Assembly: GCA_947628245.1 (NCBI GenBank)
Contig: CANQZH010000058.1
Span: 1 to 7,324, forward strand
DNA: 7,324 nt
Source of the DNA: an uncultured Bacilli bacterium
Lineage (GTDB): Bacteria > Bacillota_I > Bacilli_A > RF39 > UBA660
Direction: 5' to 3'
The notes beneath the pieces were generated by a model that was not told where the DNA came from, searched no databases, and saw only the letters and a list, made by a program, of their open reading frames with translations. Shown here in pieces: positions 1-6,194 of the stretch. A program made the translations under genes and the position numbers. Within the stretch, counting starts at the first letter, position 1, and each line of letters starts with the position of its first letter.

Positions 1-37
1 CTTTTTAAGAAATTTATATTTGTCAAATTTTACGATT

Positions 38-63
38 AAACTAACTTAATTGTTAGTTTTTTT
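38..63 (+). terminator. Probable intrinsic terminator of an upstream gene
   Basis: AAACTAAC (38-45) and GTTAGTTT (52-59) form a perfect 8-bp inverted repeat around a 6-nt loop, followed by a T-run to 63. The stem is AT-rich and so only moderately stable. It would end transcription of a gene to the left of the window, before the promoter of the next gene. Confidence 0.55.
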
Positions 64-80
64 GGTGTTTATGATATACT
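53..80 (+). promoter_or_regulatory. Promoter of the 716-residue protein gene (extended -10)
   Basis: TGATATACT at 72-80 is an extended -10 element (TG, one base, TATACT). A poor -35 candidate, TTAGTT (53-58), lies 16 nt upstream and overlaps the terminator arm. Transcription would start near 87, leaving a very short leader before the Shine-Dalgarno AGGTGAT (89-95). The same TG-n-TATAAT pattern recurs at other promoters in the window. Confidence 0.5.
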
Positions 81-98
81 TATATAGTAGGTGATGAT

Positions 99-2249
99 GT
101 GAAAAACATTAATGATCAAAAAGTATTAAATATTTTATATAAAAAGTTAGATATATCTGATGAGAATGTTCAACAATTATATTTTGAACATTTAGATCAT
201 TTAATTAATGCAATAATTAATATTAGATTTAAAGAATATAAGTCTAAATTTTTAAGTATAGATGAAATGGATTATTTTTTAGAACAAGCTATTAACTATA
301 TTTATCAAAAGAAAGATGAAAAATATTTAAAATTAATTACGGAAGAAATTATTAAAAAAGTTAATGATGCGTGTAGTTTTCCAGTTAATTTGACTTTTGA
401 TGATATTCATCAATATGTTTTAGATATTTATCATTTAGATAGTTATGCTGATATATTTCCTAAAGATAAAGTTACGGAAATGTACGCTTTAATATCTAAT
501 CGAATTGAAGATGGTTTTGTTAGTCAAACTAAAAAAGAAATTAAAGAAGAATTATGTGAAGAATTAGAATTTACTGATAAGAAAAGAAAAACAATTATTA
601 CTAGTTATAAATTAAGAAAAGTTGAAGATTATATTAAAAATAGAGAATATGATAAGTTAAATATTGATAAAAAAAGTTTATTAAAGATGGCTTATGAAAA
701 GCGAAAAGAAATATTAAATATTAAAGAAGTTGTTAGAAGTAAAATAAATATTAATGATGATGTTTTTAATTATTTTGAAGAAAGATTTGTTCAAGGTCGT
801 TTAAGTGATGGAGATATTATTAAATTACTTAATTGTTCTAAAAAAATTAGTAAATTAATTTTAAAAAAGTATAATGAGATTTTATTATCTTTAATTGATA
901 ATATAGATATTGATAAAGTAAGTGTTAATAAACTTTTATATCAAAGAAGACATAAAGTTGGTTTTGATTATAATAATTTTGAAATAATTAATAATACTGA
1001 TAGTTTATATTATGTTGAATGTATTGTTAAAAGTTTACCGGATTATGTTAAAGAAAAAATTGTTAAAAAGCCTAATTTATATGAAGAACTATGTTTTTTA
1101 ATTCCTTTTTTAGAGTATTTTCCTGAATTAAATGTTGATAAATTTTGTAAAGTTATTAAAAATTATCCTATTGTAAGAGAAGAAATTTTAAAAGGTAAGG
1201 CTTATAGTGAAACTTATATTAATGATTTAGCTTATATTCAAATGCATATTGAAGATATTATTTCTTTATCTTTAGGGTTTTCTTCAGTTAATGATGCGGA
1301 ATATGTTTTATTAGGTAAAGATGTTTATGATAAAAATCCTTTAAGAAGTTCTAAATATGCGGAGTTTTATCTTAAAATGTTAGATAAAAAAAGTTCTTAT
1401 TTTCCTATTATTAAAGATTCATATCAAGGGTATAGTTATGAGTTAAGTAATTATGATAATGTTAATCGTTTATTAATTGGAGTTAATTGTGAAGGTAGTT
1501 GTATAGATTTATTTCATAATAAAGGTTGTGAAACTTATGAAAAAGTATTATTAGATAAAGATGCTGATGTGGTGATGATAAATGATCCTTTTGGAAAATT
1601 TTATGGAAGGATATTAGTTTTTAGAAAAGGTAATTTTGTATTAATGGGACCTATTAGAAATAAAAAACTTCATCACGAAAGAAATGAATTTGATAAAAAT
1701 TTAGTTAAACATATTGCTTTAAATATTTTAAAAGAAAGTATGAAAAATGATGATAATATTGATTTTGTTTTTATGGCTGATACAACATTTTATAATAATA
1801 AACATCAAGTTATAAATGATTTTATGACTTTAAAAGATGAACGGTTTGCTAATCTTTTTCCACACGCTGATCTAAATGAAAAAGTTTTAGTTTTAGCGTA
1901 TAATGAGAATAGAAAATATGTTTCTTTTGATGTTTTACCTAAAGAAGAGTATTTTAAACCAAGAAAAAAGATTAATTATCATCCTACTAATGATGATGTT
2001 ATGCGTCTTTTAGCGCTTGATAAATTACTTAAAAATGAAGTTGAACGTAATATTATTCCTTTTGATGTTAATAATTATAAAGAAATAGTTGTAGGAGAAT
2101 CTTGGTATTTAGCTATAAAATTAGATGGTAGTTTAGAAGAGTGTTTACTTTCTAATGCTGATAAAATTAGTGTAAATGAGTTTGTTAATATGAAGATGAA
2201 GATTATTGAAGAACAAAATGATTTTTTAAATAAACCTCCTATGGTATAA
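99..2249 (+). CDS. Uncharacterised 716-residue protein
   Basis: I do not recognise this protein. It starts at GTG (99), preceded by AGGTGAT (89-95), which matches the 16S anti-Shine-Dalgarno in all seven bases; the ATG and GTG codons just upstream run into TGA within a few codons. The first ~450 residues look mostly helical, rich in Lys, Asp, Glu, Asn and Ile, with no signal peptide and no obvious membrane segment, so it is probably cytoplasmic. From about residue 450 the character changes to a compact, strand-rich domain. This contains a Cys cluster (Cys464, Cys468 in CxxxC, Cys477) and then alternating hydrophobic stretches around DVVMINDPFGKFYGR and VFRKGNFVLMGP. No Walker motif or other catalytic signature is visible. 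It has its own promoter and ends 24 nt before obg, so it may be partly co-transcribed with it. Its length and uninterrupted frame show a real gene; function unknown. Confidence 0.9.
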   Translation: MKNINDQKVLNILYKKLDISDENVQQLYFEHLDHLINAIINIRFKEYKSKFLSIDEMDYFLEQAINYIYQKKDEKYLKLITEEIIKKVNDACSFPVNLTFDDIHQYVLDIYHLDSYADIFPKDKVTEMYALISNRIEDGFVSQTKKEIKEELCEELEFTDKKRKTIITSYKLRKVEDYIKNREYDKLNIDKKSLLKMAYEKRKEILNIKEVVRSKININDDVFNYFEERFVQGRLSDGDIIKLLNCSKKISKLILKKYNEILLSLIDNIDIDKVSVNKLLYQRRHKVGFDYNNFEIINNTDSLYYVECIVKSLPDYVKEKIVKKPNLYEELCFLIPFLEYFPELNVDKFCKVIKNYPIVREEILKGKAYSETYINDLAYIQMHIEDIISLSLGFSSVNDAEYVLLGKDVYDKNPLRSSKYAEFYLKMLDKKSSYFPIIKDSYQGYSYELSNYDNVNRLLIGVNCEGSCIDLFHNKGCETYEKVLLDKDADVVMINDPFGKFYGRILVFRKGNFVLMGPIRNKKLHHERNEFDKNLVKHIALNILKESMKNDDNIDFVFMADTTFYNNKHQVINDFMTLKDERFANLFPHADLNEKVLVLAYNENRKYVSFDVLPKEEYFKPRKKINYHPTNDDVMRLLALDKLLKNEVERNIIPFDVNNYKEIVVGESWYLAIKLDGSLEECLLSNADKISVNEFVNMKMKIIEEQNDFLNKPPMV

Positions 2250-2250
2250 T
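2222..2250 (+). promoter_or_regulatory. Internal promoter for obg at the end of the upstream gene
   Basis: TATGGTATAAT (2240-2250) contains a consensus -10 (TATAAT, 2245-2250) with the extended TG at 2242-2243. The TAA stop of the upstream gene (2247-2249) lies inside the hexamer. The -35 region at 17-nt spacing is only a T-run (2222-2227), which an extended -10 may tolerate. The expected start is near 2257, so the transcript would begin just before the obg ribosome-binding site. The same 11-base word occurs upstream of the HerA-like gene at 3938-3948. Confidence 0.6.
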
Positions 2251-2268
2251 AGTTTAAAAAGGAGGTTT
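2232..2268 (+). promoter_or_regulatory. Inverted repeat that can hide the obg ribosome-binding site
   Basis: AAACCTCCT (2232-2240) is the exact reverse complement of AGGAGGTTT (2260-2268), which contains the obg Shine-Dalgarno (AGGAGG, 2260-2265). The loop is 19 nt and holds both the stop codon of the upstream gene and the -10 box. RNA read through from the upstream gene could fold and block obg initiation. RNA started at the internal promoter would lack the left arm. It is an unlikely terminator because only two T residues follow the stem. Confidence 0.55.
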
Positions 2269-2273
2269 TTCTA

Positions 2274-3548
2274 ATGTTTTTAGATGAAGTTAAATTAAAG
2301 TTAGTTGCGGGTAATGGAGGAGATGGATGTACCTCTTTTAGAAGAGAAAAATATGTTCCAATGGGAGGACCTGATGGAGGAAGTGGAGGTCGTGGAGGAA
2401 ATATTGTATTTGAAGCTGAAAAAGGTCTTAAAACTTTAATTGATTTAAAATATCATAAAATTATTAAAGCTAGTAAGGGGGAAAATGGTAAAGGTAAAAA
2501 TATGACGGGTAAAAATGCTTTAGATATTATTATTAAAGTACCTTTAGGAACAACCATTTATGATGATGATACTAATTTAATAATTGCTGATTTAACTGTT
2601 GATAAAGAAAAAGTTATTGTAGCTAGTGGAGGTCGTGGTGGGAAAGGTAATAAAGCTTTTGCAACTCACGATAAACCAGCTCCATCTTTTTCGGAATTAG
2701 GTGAACCTGGAGAAATTAGATATGTTAGATGTGAATTAAAATTATTAGCAGATGTTGGTTTAGTTGGAATGCCAAGTGTTGGTAAATCTTCTATTTTAGC
2801 TAGTGTTTCTAATTCTAATCCTAAAATTGCTAGTTATCATTTTACAACTTTAAATCCTAATTTAGGGGTTGTTACTTTAAAAAATAAAGAATCTTTTGTT
2901 CTTGCTGATTTACCAGGATTAATTGTAGGGGCTAGTAATGGGGTAGGTTTAGGAATTAAATTTTTAAAACACGCTTCTCGTACTAAGATTTTAGCTCACG
3001 TTATTGATATGTCAGGAAGTGAAGGGCGAAATCCAATTGAAGACTATGAAACAATTAGAAAAGAGATTATTGATTATAGTGAAAAGTTAGCTTCTAAAAA
3101 AGAAATTATTGTAGCTAATAAAATGGATATACCAAATGCTAAAGATAATTTAGAAGAATTTAAAAAGCATTATCCTGATAAAATTATTTTTGAAGTTTCA
3201 GCATTAAATAAAGAAGGATTAGATGAATTATTAGAATATTTAGCTAAAACTTTAAAAGAAATGAAAAATGATGATTTATATAATAAAAATGAATATGAAA
3301 GTTCTATTATATATCGTTTTAAAAATGAAAAACCATATACCATTAGTAGAGAAGATGATATATGGGTTATAAAAGGTAAGGAAATTGAAACTTTATTTGC
3401 AATGACAAGATGGGATGAAGAAGAAGCTATTAATCGTTTTAATAAAAAATTAAAGAAAATGGGAATTGAAGAAGAATTAGCTAGAATAGGGGCTAAAAAA
3501 GGTGATGAAATAGCTATTAATAATTATATTTTTGAATGGAAAGATTAA
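2274..3548 (+). CDS. obg: GTPase Obg (ribosome assembly)
   Basis: Obg (CgtA) is an essential cytoplasmic GTPase that binds the 50S subunit late in assembly and links it to the (p)ppGpp stress response. All three domains are present in the usual order. The glycine-rich Obg fold covers about 1-157 (NGGDGCTSFRREKYVP, GGPDGGSGGRGG). The G domain has G1 GMPSVGKSS (165-173), G3 DLPG (212-215), G4 NKMD (282-285) and G5 SAL (309-311). The C-terminal OCT domain runs from about 340 to 424 (FAMTRWDEEEAINRF). At 424 residues it has normal full length. The ATG start follows AGGAGG (2260-2265) at 8 nt, and the N-terminus matches the family exactly. Expression may depend on both the upstream gene and the internal promoter, because the Shine-Dalgarno sits in an inverted repeat. 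It ends tail-to-tail with the minus-strand gene, overlapping by 4 nt. Confidence 0.98.
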   Translation: MFLDEVKLKLVAGNGGDGCTSFRREKYVPMGGPDGGSGGRGGNIVFEAEKGLKTLIDLKYHKIIKASKGENGKGKNMTGKNALDIIIKVPLGTTIYDDDTNLIIADLTVDKEKVIVASGGRGGKGNKAFATHDKPAPSFSELGEPGEIRYVRCELKLLADVGLVGMPSVGKSSILASVSNSNPKIASYHFTTLNPNLGVVTLKNKESFVLADLPGLIVGASNGVGLGIKFLKHASRTKILAHVIDMSGSEGRNPIEDYETIRKEIIDYSEKLASKKEIIVANKMDIPNAKDNLEEFKKHYPDKIIFEVSALNKEGLDELLEYLAKTLKEMKNDDLYNKNEYESSIIYRFKNEKPYTISREDDIWVIKGKEIETLFAMTRWDEEEAINRFNKKLKKMGIEEELARIGAKKGDEIAINNYIFEWKD

Positions 3549-3859
3549 TCAGTTAATTTAAGAACTGAACCAATTACTAATTTTTCTTTAATATTTGTAG
3601 GGATTAAAAAAAGATGAATTTTTTGCTTATTTTCTTTAATATGAATTATTTTGTTTTTTGTTACATTGTGATATAAATACTTAATTTGATAATCTAAGTT
3701 AGTTGCAACTACTAAATAATTTTCTTTATTAAAATAAGTTGTTATTGTATTAGTATAAGGATAATATAAGATTTTATTTTTATCCTTTTTTTTAATTTTG
3801 TCTTTAAAACTTTCTATTTTAATTACATCATAATGTTTTAAACCAAGTTTTATTTTCAT
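3545..3859 (-). CDS. Small DUF192-like protein (104 residues)
   Basis: A 104-residue lysine-rich protein with no signal peptide or membrane segment. I read it as a divergent, short member of the DUF192 family, a small beta-rich fold of unknown function. The run from YPYTNTITTYF through NLDYQIKYLYHNV, KNKIIHI and LFLIPTNI to IGSVLKL follows the order of family landmarks (N-S-I-H-T-F-F-M, L-D-K-D, N-L-K-P, L-E-L-P, I-G-D). Several usual residues are replaced, for example the His-Thr-Phe-Phe-Met core reads Thr-Thr-Tyr-Phe-Asn. The start ATG (complement of 3857-3859) is preceded on the minus strand by AGGAATGGTG, a weak ribosome site. It is convergent with obg and overlaps its stop codon, and is divergent from the HerA-like gene. 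The family call rests on motif order alone; the reading frame itself is convincing, as there is no competing gene here. Confidence 0.65.
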   Translation of the reverse strand: MKIKLGLKHYDVIKIESFKDKIKKKDKNKILYYPYTNTITTYFNKENYLVVATNLDYQIKYLYHNVTKNKIIHIKENKQKIHLFLIPTNIKEKLVIGSVLKLTD

Positions 3860-3919
3860 AACACCATTCCTATCTAATAAAATATATAATAATGTTTGAC
3901 AAATTAGAACAAAAAATCA

Positions 3920-3969
3920 TTTTTTATCATTTAGAAATATGGTATAATTTTTTTAAGAATAGAGATGAT
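3920..3969 (+). promoter_or_regulatory. Promoter and ribosome site of the HerA-like gene
   Basis: TATGGTATAAT (3938-3948) is an extended -10 (TATAAT at 3943-3948), with a T-run in the -35 position (3920-3925, 17-nt spacing). Transcription would start near 3955. GAGATGAT (3962-3969) differs by one base from the ideal GAGGTGAT and lies 6 nt before the ATG at 3976. Together these place the start at 3976 rather than at the in-frame ATG at 3892, which lies upstream of the promoter. Confidence 0.6.
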
Positions 3970-3975
3970 GAATTT

Positions 3976-5931
3976 ATGTTTGGAAAGATTAAGTATATTA
4001 GTGAATCAGCTGCTCACGTCGAAAATACTTTAAGTTCAAATGAAACTACTGACTTAATGAACTTACACGTTATTTTTGAAGCACCTAATCAAAGAATTTT
4101 AGGGGAAGTAGCTGAGATTAATCCAGATAATATTAAAATTACTTTTTTAGGAGAGTATATAGATGATCGTTATGTTAATGGTGTTATAAGAAAACCTTTA
4201 ATTTCTAGTAAAATAAGAGTTATTAATGAAGGAGAATTGCAAAAGTTAATTGGTCTTAAAGATGGTGGTTCTTTTGAATTAGGAAAAAGTGCTATCTATA
4301 AAAATTATACAGTTTATCCATCAATTAACGATTTTTTTTCTAATCACTTTTTTATATGTGGTAACTCTGGTTCAGGTAAAACTCACGGTGTTTCAAGAAT
4401 TATTCAAAATGTTTTTAAAGATACGGAAGTCTTAAAGAAAAATTCTAATATTTTCTTATTTGATGCTTATGGTGAATATAAAAACGCTTTTAGTTCAATT
4501 AATAAATATAATCCTGATTATCAATATAAGTTTATTACTAGTAATATTCAAGAAGAAAGTGATGTTCCCTTAGAAATACCAGTATGTTTATTAAAATTAG
4601 ATGATATGGCTTTACTTTTACAAGCTTCAACTCATAGTCAATTGCCAATTATTGAAAGAACTATAAGATTAGCTAAAATATTTTGTCAAAATAATGCGGA
4701 AAGTGAAAATTATAAAAATCATTTAATTGCTAAGGCTTTGTTAGCTATCTTATTTAGTAATCAAACAACTGCTCAAAAGAAAAATCAAATTTTTACGATA
4801 ATTGAAACTTGTCATACTAAAGATTTTGATTTTGATTCAAGAATTGCTGGTGTTGGTTTTTCTAGAAGCTTTGCGGAATGTTTTGAAATAGATTCTAATG
4901 GTAATTTTGGAGAATCCGTTTTAATTACTGATTATATTTTAAAACATATTAATGAAGAATTAGAAGAAACTAAAGAACCTACAACATATTCATACTCAAT
5001 GTTAGATTTTTCTAAAGCTTTAGAGTTTACTTTAATTAGTGAAGGATTTTTAAATAATCGAGCTGTTGCTGATGATGCTACTATTTTAAAGGTTCGAATT
5101 AGTTCAATTTTAAATACGAAAGTTGGAACTTATTTTACTAATAAAGGATATATAACACCTGAACAATTTGCTAAAGATTTAGTAATGTATAATGGTAAAA
5201 AAGCTCAAATTATTAATATTAATTTAGAAGATGTTGATGATGTATATGCTAAAGTAATTGTTAAAATCATTTGTCGAATTATTTTTGAATATACTAAAAG
5301 TTTAAAAGATCGAGCTAGTATGCCTTGTCATTTAATTTTAGAGGAAGCTCACCGATATATTCAAAGTGATAATGATACCTTTTTATTAGGATATAATATT
5401 TTTGATCGAATTGCTAAAGAAGGTCGTAAATACGGGGCAATATTAGGAATAATTTCCCAACGACCAGTTGAAATTAGTGATACCGTTGTTGCTCAAGTAT
5501 CTAATTTCTTAATATTTAAAATGACCCATCCAAAAGATTTAAAATATATTGAAGAAATGTTACCTAATATATCAGCTGATGTTATTGAAAAACAAAAGAC
5601 GTTGCAACCTGGTAGTTGTGTAGCGTTTGGAGGAGCATTTAAAATTCCAATGATTATTAGAATGGCTATGCCAGATCCACCTCCATATTCTTCTAACTGT
5701 AATGTTAAAAATTGTTGGACCAAGGATATTCCAAGTGAAGCACCTATTAATAATAATCCGACGATTAATCCAAATCCACAAGTTAATATTAATCCAACAA
5801 TTAATCAAAATCCGCAAGCTACACAAGTTGCTCAAGCAAGTACCCAAAATAATACATTTTTTAATCAAACTATACCTGATACAATTACAATGCCTCAAGC
5901 AACATATATTCAAAATGATAATGCTAATTAA
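3976..5931 (+). CDS. HerA-like hexameric ATPase (DUF87), stand-alone
   Basis: A 651-residue ATP-driven DNA-translocase type protein of the HerA/FtsK superfamily. The N-terminal ~110 residues (MFGKIKYISESAAHVEN onward) match the HAS-barrel that caps HerA rings. Walker A is GNSGSGKT (129-136). The FDAYGEY strand (162-168) is the family's D-x-x-G-E-Y motif, Walker B is HLILEEAHR (452-460), and GRKYG (483-487) with SQRP (494-497) supply the usual arginine and glutamine near the nucleotide. A non-conserved tail from about 566 is rich in Asn, Pro, Gln and Thr and contains a 12-residue repeat. An in-frame ATG at 3892 would add 28 residues, but it precedes the promoter and lacks family conservation, so I prefer 3976. 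HerA proteins usually act with a nuclease (NurA) or, in anti-phage systems, with SIR2 or DUF4297 effectors. No such partner is adjacent here, so the role is open. Followed by a strong terminator. Confidence 0.9.
   Translation: MFGKIKYISESAAHVENTLSSNETTDLMNLHVIFEAPNQRILGEVAEINPDNIKITFLGEYIDDRYVNGVIRKPLISSKIRVINEGELQKLIGLKDGGSFELGKSAIYKNYTVYPSINDFFSNHFFICGNSGSGKTHGVSRIIQNVFKDTEVLKKNSNIFLFDAYGEYKNAFSSINKYNPDYQYKFITSNIQEESDVPLEIPVCLLKLDDMALLLQASTHSQLPIIERTIRLAKIFCQNNAESENYKNHLIAKALLAILFSNQTTAQKKNQIFTIIETCHTKDFDFDSRIAGVGFSRSFAECFEIDSNGNFGESVLITDYILKHINEELEETKEPTTYSYSMLDFSKALEFTLISEGFLNNRAVADDATILKVRISSILNTKVGTYFTNKGYITPEQFAKDLVMYNGKKAQIININLEDVDDVYAKVIVKIICRIIFEYTKSLKDRASMPCHLILEEAHRYIQSDNDTFLLGYNIFDRIAKEGRKYGAILGIISQRPVEISDTVVAQVSNFLIFKMTHPKDLKYIEEMLPNISADVIEKQKTLQPGSCVAFGGAFKIPMIIRMAMPDPPPYSSNCNVKNCWTKDIPSEAPINNNPTINPNPQVNINPTINQNPQATQVAQASTQNNTFFNQTIPDTITMPQATYIQNDNAN
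5755..5826 (+). repeat. 36-bp in-frame tandem repeat in the tail of the HerA-like gene
   Basis: Units 5755-5790 and 5791-5826 encode NPTINPNPQVNI and NPTINQNPQATQ. The first 30 bases of each unit differ at only a few positions (for example CCGACG against CCAACA). This is a coding duplication that lengthens an Asn/Pro-rich, probably disordered tail; it may vary in copy number between strains. Confidence 0.75.
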
Positions 5932-5949
5932 AAAATTATTTATCCCAAC

Positions 5950-5994
5950 ATAGCAAGGAAAGAAAAAGGATTTCCTTGCTATTTATCTTTTTAT
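5950..5994 (+). terminator. Strong intrinsic terminator after the HerA-like gene
   Basis: ATAGCAAGGAAA (5950-5961) and TTTCCTTGCTAT (5971-5982) form a perfect 12-bp stem with a 9-nt purine-rich loop, followed by the T-rich stretch TTATCTTTTTATTT. It lies 19 nt after the stop codon of the HerA-like gene. Confidence 0.88.
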
Positions 5995-6004
5995 TTGATA
6001 GAAT
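5976..6004 (+). promoter_or_regulatory. Promoter of the 6S-like RNA
   Basis: TTGCTA (5976-5981) matches the -35 consensus at four of six bases. It is separated by 17 nt from TAGAAT (5999-6004), which carries an extended TG at 5996-5997. The predicted start, about 7 nt downstream, is A6011, exactly where the closing helix of the RNA begins. The -35 lies inside the 3' arm of the preceding terminator. Confidence 0.65.
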
Positions 6005-6010
6005 TAAATT

Positions 6011-6182
6011 ACCAAATGATAGTAAGATTTGCATAAAACCGACTATGGTGATACTTGGGAATCGGATTTCTATATGGTGTAGAAGACTAATCCATTAAGT
6101 GTAATTAGGATCCTAAAGTATAGATATGATGCCCACCTGCTGGAAAGCGGGATTTTATCACACTTACTTCTTTGGTTTTTTT
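6011..6182 (+). ncRNA. ssrS: Candidate 6S RNA
   Basis: 6S RNA mimics an open promoter and binds housekeeping RNA polymerase in stationary phase. I folded this non-coding stretch by hand. Closing helices are ACCAAA 6011-6016 with TTTGGT 6171-6176, AGTAAG 6021-6026 with CTTACT 6163-6168, and ATAAAACC 6033-6040 with GGATTTTAT 6150-6158 (A6152 bulged). Next comes a bubble: an unpaired 5' strand (6041-6055) faces a 3' strand that can form its own hairpin, CCTGC 6136-6140 with GCGGG 6147-6151, competing with the two C-G pairs. Beyond it lie TGGG 6056-6059 with CCCA 6132-6135, further helices, and an apical hairpin CTAAT 6087-6091 with ATTAG 6104-6108. A U-tract (6176-6182) ends it. Rod shape, central bubble with 3'-strand hairpin, ~170 nt size and position before a tcdA/yrvM-type gene fit 6S RNA. 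Another structured RNA class is possible; a covariance search would decide. Confidence 0.72.
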
Positions 6183-6194
6183 ATGGGAGGATTT

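Noticed and set aside
1..39. Tail of an upstream coding sequence (frame 1 open to TAA at 37-39)
   Set aside because: Only 12 codons are visible, another frame is also open to 47-49, and the residues match nothing I recognise. It is plausible because a terminator follows, but cannot be supported.
3549..3568. TCAGTT/AACTGA inverted repeat as a bidirectional terminator after obg
   Set aside because: The stem is 6 bp with an 8-nt loop, there is no T-run on either side, and it lies within the minus-strand coding sequence.
3896..3901. Perfect TTGACA as the -35 of the HerA-like gene
   Set aside because: It is 41 nt from the TATAAT at 3943-3948, far beyond a workable spacer, and no -10 lies at 16-18 nt. 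On the minus strand it reads TTGTCA, but only 10 nt from TATATT, also unsuitable.
3892..3975. N-terminal 28-residue extension of the HerA-like protein
   Set aside because: The extension covers the likely promoter, and the conserved HAS-barrel begins at the second in-frame ATG (3976) with its own ribosome site.
5493..5953. Open frames in other registers and on the minus strand over the 3' end of the HerA-like gene
   Set aside because: They overlap a gene with clear family motifs, lack ribosome sites, and have compositions typical of shadows of an Asn/Pro-rich repeat.
6126..6194. N-terminal 23-residue extension of TcdA
   Set aside because: These codons lie within the structured RNA; the strong ribosome site and family-like N-terminus both point to ATG 6195.
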